The position numbers and the translations under genes were made by a program. From Elymus sibiricus (Eukaryota > Streptophyta > Magnoliopsida > Poales > Poaceae), in the NCBI GenBank assembly GCA_039707655.1, contig CM077668.1, forward strand, positions 396,703,630-396,767,629: a DNA stretch of 64,000 nt. Direction: 5' to 3'. Numbering within the stretch: position 1 is the stretch's first letter; each line of letters begins with the position of its first letter. Shown piece by piece: positions 33,984 to 45,464 of the stretch. Under the pieces are notes generated by a model. It was given only the letters and a program-made list of their open reading frames with translations, searched no databases and was not told the DNA's origin.

Positions 33984-36004
33984 TTACCGCAGCAGATTGT
34001 AATAGTATTGATCGGGGCTCGTAGTGCATTTCTCATGCGAATTAGTCTGCGTGGAACTGGTTCAAATGTGCGGATAAAAGTTTGCCCAAACTCAAATCTC
34101 ATGACATTACTCTCTTGTCATAGGTTGCAATCTGCATTGCTTAGTTAACAAAAATAATTAGTTGCGCTTCCATCTCTCCTCTTCCTCAAGGTGAAAAAGG
34201 AAGGCGCTTCCTTCTCTCTTTTCATACACTCTGTCCTTTGTTTCACTTGTGTAGATGGGTTCGACAGCTTGGGCGTTCGGGTTTGCTCGAAAATTCTGGT
34301 CGAGTAATTCAGGTAAAAGAAATTTTGGGTTTTCAAATTTACCCCCCAAAATTTGTCCAAAAATATGCTACCTGAAATACAAAATAAGTTGGCATAGTCC
34401 ACGACTTCGAGGGACGGTCGGCGGACAGTGTGCTTCCAGGCTCGGGACAAAGAGCTCCGGTATGGCTGGTCACCTGCACCCTGTAGCGCGGCGGCGGGGT
34501 GACGCACATCTGTTCAGAGGAGCCCAGTTGGGGTGGTGGCGTGGTAAGGAGAGCGAGTCTGCAAGGGGAAAGAGGAGAGAGGAGGGCGGCGCTGGTGGTG
34601 GGCTCGCCTGCGGCCAAAAGCGAACGCGTGGAAGGACGACGACGCGCGGATCGGTGGTGCTGCCAAGGGCGGTTGGGTAGTGGGCACTGTGGATGCAGAG
34701 TGTGGCGACTGGTAGTTTGCGTCGATGAATGGAGAATTGAGGATGGGGACACCACGCAGGAAACCTAGGTTTTGCGTGGTGATTTTGGGTTGGACTTGGG
34801 TTGTCACCTCTCAGTGGGATTTTTTTATGGGTTCACAATATTTTATTTCGGGTATTCGGGTAATTTGGGTGCCGTGACTTGTAACCCGAATTTTGTAAAT
34901 AAAATTCGGGTTTCCAGAACTGCTACCCGATGTAGTTCTCGGGGTTTTCCGGTTCAGGTGTTTCAGGCAATGGGTCTTTGGTCTTTCTTCTCTGCTATTC
35001 TCGTGTGGTAGATCTAGGGTTTCCAGGTGCTATTGGCGAGGTGCCATAGGTGACAACACCGTGCCATTTTATTTTGTCATCTGGCTTCGACTTGTGGCAC
35101 TGAGATTGCTCTAGTGCCGTTAAGAAGCCGGTAGGAAGTGTATAGGGAGTTGGCATGTGGTGGTCATTCTGCTCCATGATAACGATGTTAACAGTCGAAG
35201 GGGGATAGCTGGAGCAAGGCAGGGTCGCCGTATCAAGAAGGCAATTTGGTGATTCTCCTTCAAGGCATTGGGCCGGACGAGTTGGGTCTAAGACCAAGAA
35301 GCACAAGGATGTTTCCCAGTTGATGTGACACCAGGATAATGGCCTTGCTGGCGACACACCGCTTCTGCATTGACACAAAAAGCTACATGGCGATGTAGAG
35401 CTCTCCACTACGGGGATGATTGCAATCCGGTTCTCTGCCCCGTGTTCGTCATAGCGGCAGTGGCGGACGATAGCTTGTGGTTATTCCAGCTGGGACCCCA
35501 GGGACCTAGGTGTTATTTTTCTTATGCCGGGGTGTTTTCAGCTATTGTACAGAGATACAAGTCCTTTCTTGTGTTCTTTGGTTGTTTCCGCATGTGTGAG
35601 GTACTGAGGTGTAATCTCTGTTATTGATAATGATACATGATAAACTTCTCAAAAAGGTATTAATAATAATTAGGCAATAGCTAAAAGCAAGTAGCTTGAA
35701 AGGGAAAGTGAACAAATGATTATCCATGATTAAGTAATCAACACATTTCACCCGCAAAAAAAAAACAATGGAAAAGCAAGTAATCAACTTGGGAGATAGA
35801 CATCTTTCGGAGTGAGTGACATATGGAAGTGTTCCGGGTCTGGCAATGCCAGCCATTTCAATGCATGTCGAACACTGTTGTGCAACCATCAAACACTATT
35901 CTAGGAATACGAGTAGGTGCCGTACGAAGTTCTCTGCAAAATACTAGTGGTGAATTTCATCGGCGCTGCATACACAGTCAAATGTCTTCGACGCCATCAA
36001 ACAC
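33984..36004. other. Unassigned, present in both duplication units
   Basis: Open frames at 34255-34680 (plus), 34339-34755 (minus) and 34995-35408 (minus) are preserved between units only because the units are about 99.6% identical. None has a recognised domain or a start and splice context. 35580-35640 ends with a TTGATAATGATACATGATAA stretch resembling a retroposon tail. No gene is claimed. Confidence 0.35.
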
Positions 36005-36740
36005 TCACCGAAAAAGGCTCTCACCTCGCTTTACATATAAGCAACAGCCATAAAACCCAGCACATAGAACTCGACACCACACCACACGCACCCAAGTAAA
36101 GATACACCGGTGTAGAAGAATGACTACACATCTACACCACCCCAAACCACTCCAAGCATCGGCAAGAGTCACTCTTGAAAATCGTCGGAGTCCTCCACCG
36201 TGACCGAACATCACGAAGAGGTGAAGTCGCGCTCGACAAACCGAGGACTCCAAGACGGTGCCTTCAAGAATGATATGGCACCGTACTGTCGCCATCGCTC
36301 ATTCCAAAGGATCAATGTCTTCACTCAGAGCCACCCGAAGGCAGGAGAGTCGCTGCGACGACGCCTTCGAAAAGGGAACGACGCCCACGGCCGCCGCCGC
36401 CGCCATCGGTCTGACCAAACCCCGACATGGATTGACCCACTGAAGTATTCTCCGGCTCTGAAATGTGATGTGACCAGTCGCGGGGACACCTACGCACCAT
36501 CCGCACCAACTGCCTAGCAACGGCCACCATACCGCCTTCACGGGCATGGCAACCAGCCCGTATCTGAGCCGTGAGCTCTGCCCGCGAGCACCGCGGCTCC
36601 CAAGACCACTCCACCGCCGCCACCATGGCACACGGACGCCATGGACCGAGGATTGGCAAAAGGCGCCTCCTTTCACCACAAATTGCGCCTGCTGGTATGA
36701 AGGAGGCCCAGCCAGCCAGAATCAGGTAGGGAAATGTGAA
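36005..36740 (-). mobile_element. LINE-like/retroposon fragment, minus strand
   Basis: On the minus strand the end reads AAGCGAGGTGAGAGCCTTTT, resembling 3' tails of wheat L1-type elements as I remember them. The GC-rich part (36330-36420) shares GTCGTTCCCTTTTCGAAGGC with a plus-strand element near 41577. No endonuclease or RT domain is present. The left boundary is approximate. Confidence 0.35.
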
Positions 36741-37309
36741 GATTTGGTATGAAATAAATGTATCATGTAATACACTAATGCATACAAAAATATCCTATCT
36801 AGGAACGACATGAATCCAGTTTGAACTTCGATTGGCTACCCATATTAGAGAAGGAATACAGTACTGACTATTATCACTTCTGATAAGAGAAAGACAAAAG
36901 CGTCCAGGCAAATTGCTCAATAACAAAATGTGATTGAAACTTTTAAGGCATAAGAAAGCAGAAGGAGATTAATATTCGTGTACATACTAGCTATAATCCT
37001 CCAAATGACAAAGCACAACTTTTGAATCGAGAATTGGCAATAAGGATAAATCACTCAAAAAGTATATTAGAATCTAGATAGATTGAAATCATTACTGATG
37101 GTTTCAACTGATCAATGGTAGTATCGATTGTTAAGTATTAGGGTGCTACAATATTTGGATGGTGCCAATCTGAATAACTAAACAAGCGCAAGGAGATCTA
37201 CTCAGGCACATAATTGAAAACTATCAAAACATCATAAAAGGTTCACCCAAGTCGATCCTTCTGTTCAACAGATACATAATTGTGAGGCTGACCTACCCAG
37301 GTAAGAGTA
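36741..37309. other. 3' flank of F-box pseudogene, no gene
   Basis: AT-rich DNA with nothing recognised. It is the downstream flank of the minus-strand F-box pseudogene and is conserved in unit 2 at 61320-61888. Confidence 0.4.
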
Positions 37310-38492
37310 CTAGTGCCGATATGCCCATGAGTCTGAGAACAAGGGGACATATGAAAGATAAGGAGCTCTACAGTTTGATCCAAGACCACATATAAAACGG
37401 CGCTCCTTAGAATCCAATGTGTATGACATTAGTTTCGTAGTTGATTGGTGACTCGTGGCCGGGGATGAGTAATAATTCAATACTATAAATATCACACCTT
37501 TTTCCGGGTGGACGAAAACATCGTAATTCCACACAAACGATGAGAACTCTATTCCCAATAGTTGCAAGTGGGTGACATTGTGCTTCAAGGTCCAGTTTTC
37601 ACCATTAGAATCTTCAAGAACCCATATTGATAGTTCAGAAGCACCCTTATTTGCCCAATGCAATTGCCCTTGTGATAGATAAACATTATTTACATCATCA
37701 GCAGAATATGTCATAGGGGCACGGATGACCCTATGGTTTCCCTCCACGCCAACACTTATAACCAAACCAACATTCGTAGACAGATACAGCAACCCCAAGA
37801 AAAACACACTTTCTGAAGTGCGGCGTACCGATATTGGACTCTTCCAAGCAACTCGACGTTCCCAAACTGCAGCTTTGGATGAGTAGATCCCCACTGATTT
37901 GATGTCTGTAGTAGCACCAGCAGTCGTCGGCCTATTCGCACCCACAAAACCGGCAGGCGCAAACTTGAACACATGGAAGTGGGAGGAGACCGCCGGATCA
38001 AACCCCAGACGAGCGATCGAGATGTTTCTGGAGCAGTTCGTGGCACGCACAACAACCCATCTTTCAGTGACGGGATTTCACACCACGTAGTCTGCTATAT
38101 TGTTGGGACCAGGGCGTCTCCATCGTCGGCAAAGGAGGAGGAGGCCGTTGCAGCCGTCTAACAAGCGCATCTCAAATCTATCGTGTTTGGGCAGCATGAA
38201 CGAGAGCGAGGGGGTCCATTCTAGCGCACCAGTTCCCCGATAGGCTTTGGTAACCTGGATTCGTGTTGCGAATTTGGTAGAAGATGCCGGCGAGAGTCGA
38301 CTGGGGCAGCTTCTTAAGGTGGTCGGGGTGGGAGACGAGGTCGCGCCAGCGCCTGGAGACGCACTTGCAGCAGCGTGTGGACCTGTAGGGCACGCAAGAG
38401 ATGATCTCCGCGAGGAGGTCGTCAGAGAGCTCGGACACCGGGCTCCTCTCCGTGTCTCTCTTCTTCTTGCAGCTCCCTGTGCCTGGCGCCAT
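37310..38492 (-). pseudogene. F-box pseudogene, unit 1 copy
   Basis: A relative of the intact F-box gene at 15169-16326. The ATG at 38492 is followed by SELSDDLLAEIISCVPYRST and a complete F-box (RCCKCVSRRWRDLVSHP). A frameshift near 38220 follows GNWCA. The second phase continues LEWTPSLSFMLPKHDR and LLDGCNGLLL to YVV, where TGA (38080-38078) replaces the Cys codon found in the intact gene (its Cys139). The same phase then resumes NPVTERWVVVRATN and LGFDPAVSSHFHVF to the stop at 37310. A truncated F-box-only peptide could still be made. Both lesions are shared with unit 2, so decay came first. Confidence 0.88.
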
Positions 38493-38712
38493 CGCCGGCC
38501 AGCCGGCAGTTTGGGATTCGTCCACCGGTGACGGAGAGCGTGAGGACCTACCAATTTCTTGATTGGCGTGCGAACTGCGACGCGAGAGTTCGTGTTCGTG
38601 GCGGCGAGAGATGGATCGAGGTGGAAGGTCGTATGCCCGCCGGTCTATGTGGTGATGAGTCGACGAGGCCAGTATCTGGGCTTTTGTCAAAAAAATAAAT
38701 CTGGGCCGTATA

Positions 38713-39728
38713 TAAGGGTGGACGTACCGAGCGGGCTTTTTGGCCCGCTCGTGGCCCGCTCGGTCTTGGCCCGCTCGGTCCTGGCCCGCTAGATAAATTG
38801 GACGGTCCGGTCTGCCAAATCAGGCCCGAGAAAATGTCGGTCCGGTCCGGTCTTTAACTGAGCCGACCGAGCGGACCGAGAAACGCACTCATCGTTGTTA
38901 CCCTTCCTCGTCTTCGCGGCCACCGGCAGCCCCTGGGTGAACCACCGTGTCCCCGAGCTTGCCCTCTCCTTCCTTCCTCTCTTCCCCGTGCCCCATAGCC
39001 TCTTTCCGCCGCTCGCCATCGCTGCCATGCGTGCACTGCCGCCGTTCGCGAGTTCTCGACCATGGCGACCGTTTCAGCACAGCACGCACACACGCACGAA
39101 ATGCTCGGCCGTGATTTTCGGATCGTGGGAGAAACGCTCGGCCGTGATTTTCTCGTCCAACAAATCAGGCAAGTGTTGTTTTGGAAGGTGCTAGATTTAA
39201 TACCGTCAGCTTCCTATAATCACGCGCAATCCCACGGTGCCGTTTCCTTTTATTCGGTCAAAACAGAAAATTGAAAGTACGATTAACTCCACGTCCGATT
39301 TGATCCGCTTATCACGCAAGGCCCGCACACGAGAAATCGTGGGCTCATACACACGATAGATTACTAGCATGCAACAGAAAAAGTGCTAACAAGGGAAACA
39401 TGTGCACGTTCATGGTCATGGCAAAGAGCCGCGGCGCCCACGCACTTCCCACGGCACGTCGCCCGCCTCGACACCGGCGCTCGCGCATGTCACCCACCTC
39501 GCCACAGCACCCGCGCACGTCGTACACCTCGCCGCTGCACCCGTGCAAGTGGCCGCCGGTGGTCGTTGGCCGGTCCGCTCGGTCCAGCCCAGGCTTCGTC
39601 GTCGCCGGTCCGGTCCCTGAAATCAGGACCGTCATGCTGCTCGGTCCGGTCCGGCCCGGACCGCCGGCGGCTGGTCCAAACGACGGCTCGGACCGGGACC
39701 GGACCGGCCCGGACTGTGTCCACCCTTA
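38713..39728. mobile_element. Non-autonomous hAT element, 1,016 bp
   Basis: Perfect 11-bp inverted ends TAAGGGTGGAC, flanked by a perfect 8-bp duplication gccgtata (38705-38712 and 39729-39736), identify a hAT element. Both subterminal zones are packed with CCGGTCCGGTCC/GGCCCGCTCGG-type motifs. No transposase is encoded, and the internal open frames lack domains. It inserted upstream of the F-box pseudogene start. The unit 2 copy begins at 63292. Confidence 0.9.
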
Positions 39729-39805
39729 GCCGTATATGAGTCGGAACCTACAAGTAGACCGACTTCAATTTCAATTCGTACGTTTTTTCTTTTTGATTTC
39801 TAATA

Positions 39806-40559
39806 GGGAAAAGTTTCTAATCACCCGGCGGATTGCAGCTCCCGCGTCCACCACCTTCCCTGCACGCCACGTGCCCCACGGACCACTACTACTAGATTTG
39901 CAACTGGCCCGTTGTTGCATTCTTACCACCGCAACAACTGGTCTGTTGCAGACCGGGGAAGACGAAGACGAGGCGGCGACATCCAGATCAGTGCAGCACC
40001 GAACGAGAGACGCACGTCGCCCGACGTTTCGGCGCCGGCAACCGCCCACCTCGCCGGGGAGGTGGATGGGGCGGCGAGGTTGCAGCTGGGGTCGGGCGCA
40101 CTGGTCGCCGTTGCCGCCCGCCTCCACCACGACTGTCGGCCGAGCGCAGTGCGCCCAACTCGCTGGAGAGGAGGATGCGGTGAGCGACCTGGTCGGAGAT
40201 TCGGCGCTAGCCGGCTGCGGGGATGGGCGGTGCTGCTCCTCCCTCACCGGCAGTGATTTTTTTCTTGCAACATCCTCCCTATTGCAAGAAAGATTATGCA
40301 ACATCACTAATGTTGCAAAACTTTCTTCCGTAAACACCTATATAAAGGTAAAGGAAAACAAAAAAAATCTGCAACAATAGCTCTGTTGCAAAAAAAAATT
40401 ATACAACAATACCTCTGTCGCATAAGTTCTGCAACATGAACTCTATTGCAAACGTCCGAGCGCAACATCATCCTTGTTGCAAAGCTGAAAGTTGATTCGG
40501 GTCATCTTACACTGAATCCAATAGCTCGTGAGGCGGCGGATCGACGCGTAGTGTTGCCC
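39806..40559. mobile_element. Non-autonomous Mutator-like element, 754 bp
   Basis: Flanked by a perfect 9-bp duplication tttctaata (39797-39805 and 40560-40568). It begins GGGAAAAGTTTCTAATCACC and, inverted from the right, GGGCAACACTACGCGTCG; both then reach GCGG-rich sequence. The right part (40230-40490) has many copies of GCAACA/TGTTGC in both orientations. The 39912-40256 frame has no recognised domain. Confidence 0.85.
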
Positions 40560-40568
40560 TTTCTAATA

Positions 40569-41035
40569 ACATTGAAGAGTTGAAGATTTGGTCACAGCAA
40601 GAAAACACCAACCCCTCATCATGATACAAGAAACCACCAAGCACCAACCCCTCAATCAAAAACAAAAACAAAAAGCAAGAAACCACCAGAAATAGGATCT
40701 TGAAAAAAGGATCTTCTTCTCGAATGCATTGCCGTCTCCCCCTAAACGCAAACCACCAGAACATTTTTACCAAATCGACACAAAGATCATATGATGCTCG
40801 TGCCAAATCGTCATCTGTATCCAATCTGAACTTTCGCTGGATAGACTATCAGAATCCCAGGATGGAGCAAACAATAGAAAGTTTCTATGTTGGTAAATCT
40901 ACAAGGTACGTTAGACCATAAATTCAGCAACAGGATGCAGAAAAAAAGTACCCATGCCTTAACTAACTGAACTGCCGAGTGCCGACTCATCTTTTGGAAA
41001 TTGCAGTCGGGGAATATATATGTTTCCAACACCTG
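40569..41035. other. Intergenic, no gene recognised
   Basis: A-rich sequence with short frames on both strands and no domain. Confidence 0.4.
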
Positions 41036-42237
41036 TCCCTCACCCGCACCCCCGCGTCACACGGGGGGCGCTCGCACCGCCGGCCCTAGGCCGCCACCCT
41101 TCGATCCCTCCCTCCCGCCATCGCCCGAGATCACGCCGGCGAAGCCTGGGCTGTGGGCAGTGACTGCGGCGGCGGCGACGCGGTCACGACGGTGATTCGG
41201 CGGCAAGGAGCGGCGGGATCCCGACGGTGTACGTGGTGGCGGCGACAGCGGAGGTGCGGCCACTCCGCGACAGAGGCACCCCTGTGGCGACGGCCGGGAT
41301 CGCGGGTCTCACTGGGCCTAGATGGGCTTGGGCGGGCCGACGGATCTGGTCCGCGGTGACAGGCTAGCGCGGTGGGCCTGACGGCGCCGGCTGCTTAGGT
41401 ACCGTGGTGGTGCCGCGCCCGGTCAGGCAGCGGCGCCCTGGATCCGTTTCGTCCAGTCCCCGGCAGAGATGGCGGCGGTCTGTGCACAAGATGCTTGATG
41501 GAGGCTCTCCGAACAGATCTGGGTGAAAACCTGCTCTCAGCTAGCTGCCATGGCCGGCGGTGGTGGCGCTCTTCTGTGTCGTTCCCTTCTTGAAGGCATC
41601 ACCGTGGAGAAGTTCCAGACCACTATCTGCTACCTCTGGGGGAAACCCTAGATCAGTAGATTGGATGACGACGGCGCTATTGTGTCGTTTCCCCCTTGGG
41701 AGCGTCATTCTTGGAGGTGTACACGGGCTAGAGGGACCAGTGGACGACATCTTTGGTGGAGCGGTGCTTCATCTTACACATTGATGGCGGAGGATCTCGG
41801 CGGCGTGGCGCATTGGAGACTCGGCGTCCGATGCACGGAGATGGACTTGTGCAGGAGGATGACGTTGTCTGGCGTTGTGGTGGCGTCGATGGCAGAGAGG
41901 CCTGGCAAGTTTGATTCGTCAGTATCTGCTCTGAAGATAGATCGATGAAAGACGGCGGCGACGACCTATGAGAGTGCGTCGGACCGGTTTGTGCCCCAGA
42001 CCTGGCATGGGACATCCTGCTTTAGATGTTAGGCTTAGGTGAGAGGTCTGGGTATTCGGCTGACACTTTCTGCACCCCTTCATCAATGGATAGGAGTAGC
42101 GACAGATGTTGCCAAGATGGCGGCTTCAGACATATTGATGTATTACTTTGTAAGGTCTTTGTGAATAATTAATAAAGTGGCTGCATGCATCTCTCAGATG
42201 CAGAGGCCGGGGGTCATCCTCCTTTTAAAAAAAAGGC
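41036..42237 (+). mobile_element. LINE-like retroposon fragment with A-rich tail
   Basis: The 3' part (AATAAAGTGGCTGCATGCAT, then AGATGCAGAGGCCGGGGGTC, then an A-run at 42229-42236) matches my memory of L1-type wheat LINE tails. The 5' part is GC-rich. Two related segments with GTGTCGTTCCCTTCTTG and GTGTCGTTTCCCCCTTGGGA (about 41576 and 41682) suggest internal duplication. No RT or endonuclease domain is present, and the left boundary is a guess. Confidence 0.4.
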
Positions 42238-42479
42238 AAGTGATGGTGACAAAAATCGTTTGAGGTTCGAGTTGAATTGAAACGCCAGTTCGTATATCAA
42301 AAGCCTTAACAATAGTTAGTGTTAAACTAATACTATTATATATTACTATATAACTTTCAACAGACATGAAAATAGGGAACAAAGATTGGAATGAAAAACA
42401 GAACTGAATCTCGATGGCATGTGATCCTCAAACGCTCTTGAAATGCAAGAGCAATCATGAGCATTCAAGGTCCACCCCA

Positions 42480-42705
42480 CACTACTGGAATTTCGATGTA
42501 CATCGAGTGCTTGGCTCTTCGTCGAGAGCCAAGTCACGGGCACACGGCAAAGCTAAGTAGACCGAGAGGTAAACTCGGTAATAGATGCAGCACGGCAAAC
42601 ACAGACATTTACCGAGTCATTACTCGACATACTCGACAAAAGGAAGATCCTCGGCAAACACAGACATTTATAGAGAATGTCCTTAGTGACACTTCATATT
42701 CCTAA
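42480..42705 (+). mobile_element. CACTA terminal fragment
   Basis: Starts CACTACTGGAATTTCGATGT and carries repeats related to CGGCAAA and ACCGAGT in both orientations (CTCGGCAAACACAGACATTT occurs nearly twice), the pattern of CACTA subterminal regions. No second end is found, so it is truncated. It differs from the large CACTA element in its repeat motif. Confidence 0.6.
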
Positions 42706-43092
42706 TGAGAGCAATGATGGATGCCAACTCTTTTTATTAGTTCAATTAAATTATTTTTGACTTTTTTGTCTGTGTGAGAGCAATGATCCAACTGTTTAAA
42801 TCCTCTGAAAATCGTACGATGCCAAAAATCCTCGGGAGCTGACACGGTGTCATCACATGGCCCCTGTAGGGTGTGGTAAAAGTTTGGGCGTATTTCGAAG
42901 AAGACTCACCTGAGGCCGCTTGTAAACTGCACCATTGGGGAGGCAGTTTATGGGTATCTAGAGGGAACGTGTCCGGTTTGTGAAGGAAGAGCGGGTCCTA
43001 TTGCTCCGTTGGCCTCGAAAATTCTGGTGCTCTCAACATTTATTACACTCCTACAGTTTCAGCGCCGAAAATTGCAGATCTGCGAGGCGGAC
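42706..43092. other. Intergenic, left flank of Gypsy LTR
   Basis: Nothing recognised. The last five bases (cggac, 43088-43092) would be the target duplication of the Gypsy element if its other end existed. Confidence 0.4.
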
Positions 43093-44607
43093 TGATGACC
43101 CACAAGTATAGGGGATCAATCGTAGTCCTTTCGATAAGTAAGAGTGTCGAACCCAACAAGGAGCAGAAGGAAATGACAAGCGGTTTTCAGCAAGGTGTTT
43201 TCTGCAAGCACTGAAATTATCGGTAACAGGTAGTTTGATAGTAAGATAATTTGTAACAAGTGACAAGTAACAATAGTAACAAAGAGTGCAGCAATATAGC
43301 CCAATCCTTTTTGTAGCAAAGGACAGGCCGAAACGATCTCTTATAATAAGTAAAGCGTTCTCGAGGACACATGGGAATTTCATCTAGTCACTTTCATCAT
43401 GTTTGTTTGCTTCGCGTTCGCTACTTTGATAATTTGATATGTGGGTGGACCGGTGCTTGGGTGCTGCCCTTACTTGGACAAACCTCTCACTTATGATTAC
43501 CCCCTCTCGCAAGCATCCGCAACTACGAAAGAAGAATTAAGATTACTCTAACCATAGCATTAAACGTGTGGATCCAAATCAGCCCCTTACGGAATAGCGC
43601 ATAAACTAGGGTTTAAGCTTCTGTCACTCTAGCAACCCATCATCTAATTACTACTCCACAATGCATTCCCTTAGGCCCAAAGATGGTGAAGTGTCATGTA
43701 GTCGACGTTCACATGACACCACTAAAGGAATCACAACATACACATCATCAAAATATCGAACGAATACCAAATTCACATGATTACTTATGACAAGACTTCT
43801 CCCATGTCCTCAAGAACAAAAGTAACTACTCACACATCATCAACATGCTCATGACCAGTAGAGTATTGAATTGCATAATAGATCTGAACATATAATCTTC
43901 CACCAAGTAAACCAACAAGCATCAACTACAAGATGTAATCAACACTACTAGCAACCCACAGGTACCAATCTGAGGTTTTGAGACAAAGATTGAATACAAG
44001 AGATGAACTAGGGTTTGAGATGAGATGGTGCTGGTGAAGATGTTGATGAAGATTAGCCCTCCCACGATGAGAGGGTCGCTGGTGGTGTCGATGGCGACGA
44101 TTTCCCCCTCCCGGAGGGAAGTATCCCCGGCAGAATCTCTCCGCCGGAGAGCAAAAGTGCTCCTGCCCAAGTTCTGCCTCGAGACGGCGGCGCACCGTCC
44201 CGAAAGTCTTCTCCCCATTTTTTAGGTCAAATGCACTTATATACCAGAAAATGGGGGCCAGAAGTGGGCCAGGGGCCCCACGAGGTACCAGGGCGCGCTT
44301 GGGGGGGTGGCGCGCCCTGGTGCCTCGTGGGCACCTGGGTGGCCCCCTCTGGTACTTTTTGCTTCCAATATTTTTTATATATTCCAAAATAATTCTTCAG
44401 AAAATTTCAGCTCATTTGGAGTTGTGCAGAATAGGTATCTTGACAGAGCTTTTTCAGGTCCAGAATTCCAGCTGCCGGTATTCTCCCTCTTCGTGTGAAT
44501 CTTGCATATTTAGAGAGAAAAGGCATTAGAATAGCTCCACAAAGTATTATATTGATTAAAACATTATAAATAACAGTAGTAAAACATGATGCAAAATGGA
44601 CGTATCA
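43093..44607 (-). mobile_element. Gypsy-type 3' LTR, 1,515 bp
   Basis: On the minus strand the LTR starts TGATACGTCCATTTTGCATC at 44607 and ends CTTGTGGGTCATCA at 43093, giving TG...CA ends. Immediately upstream (44608 onward) is a polypurine tract, CTAAGTTTGGGGGAGT, so this is a 3' LTR. The family is very common in wheat; the long non-coding 3' internal region suggests an Athila-like Gypsy, an inference only. Confidence 0.8.
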
Positions 44608-45464
44608 ACTCCCCCAAACTTAGACCTCGCTTGTCCTCAAGCGAAAGCCGATATCGATAATCATGTCCACATATTTAGAGAGAGAGGTGTCGATAAAAAT
44701 AAAATACGGACATAGAAGCATCATGATCATTACTATAGCAGCAATATTTATCATCATAGCAGCAATATTCATTATCATAAACTTCTCATGAGCAAGTAAC
44801 AATTCATCACAACAATGGAGTATAAGGCATAAACTTTCTTGAAAGCTAACAAACTATGTTCTCAGTCAACAATGCAATTACAATTCATCATATTTTCAGG
44901 AAGGGTCACATGTAGGAGCTATTCAGCAAGTCCACATACTCAACCATCATTTAGTCTTCCATGATTGCTAACACTCACGACATATATATGGAGCAAAAGT
45001 TTCGGACAGACACATAGAAAGATAGGGGCTTATAGTTCTGCCTCCCAACTTATTCACCTCAATGGTGATGTCAACAATAATAACTCATGATCACTCATAT
45101 CCAACTGGATATATGTGCTTAGATCTTTCCCCACCACATGATACTTGCAAAAGAGAAAAATAAAAAGGAAATAGAGGAGAACACTATTGACTCTTGCATA
45201 AAAAGTAAATACATAAAAGTAAAGGATAGGCCCTTCGCAGAGGGAAGCAGAGGTTGTCATGCGCTTTTTGTTTTTGGATGCAAGAGCTCTTAATGCAAAG
45301 GAACATCACGTTATATTGCCCCTTGTGATAGCAACCTTTATTATGCAGTCCATCGCTTTTATTTCTTTACCATCACAAGCTCGTACAACGCTTATTTCCC
45401 TTACAATAAAAGTTCAGACATATTTAGAGGCAATTTTTATTGCTTTTTGCACCGATGACAACTT
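44608..45464 (-). mobile_element. Gypsy 3' internal region, cut at duplication junction
   Basis: It starts at the polypurine tract (44608-44623) and runs as non-coding 3' internal sequence until 45464, where it changes abruptly into the CACTA-array sequence of unit 2. No 5' part or second LTR is in the window. The remainder should lie at the far end of unit 2 or be lost. Confidence 0.75.

Larger units (their letters stand above)
29918..45464 (+). repeat. Unit 1 of tandem segmental duplication (15,547 bp)
   Basis: From 29918 the sequence is repeated from 45465 onward, collinear through 39420/63999, where the window ends. Offsets are 15,547 at the left, 15,541 at 31918/47459 and about 24,580 after the Copia insertion in unit 2. 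The sequence left of 45465 is Gypsy internal DNA and the sequence left of 29918 is CACTA DNA. The simplest unit is therefore 29918-45464. In the right half compared by eye (34081-39420), about 20 substitutions and one 1-base indel were seen, roughly 0.4%. The end of the unit is inferred, because the matching part of unit 2 lies beyond the window. Confidence 0.88.
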
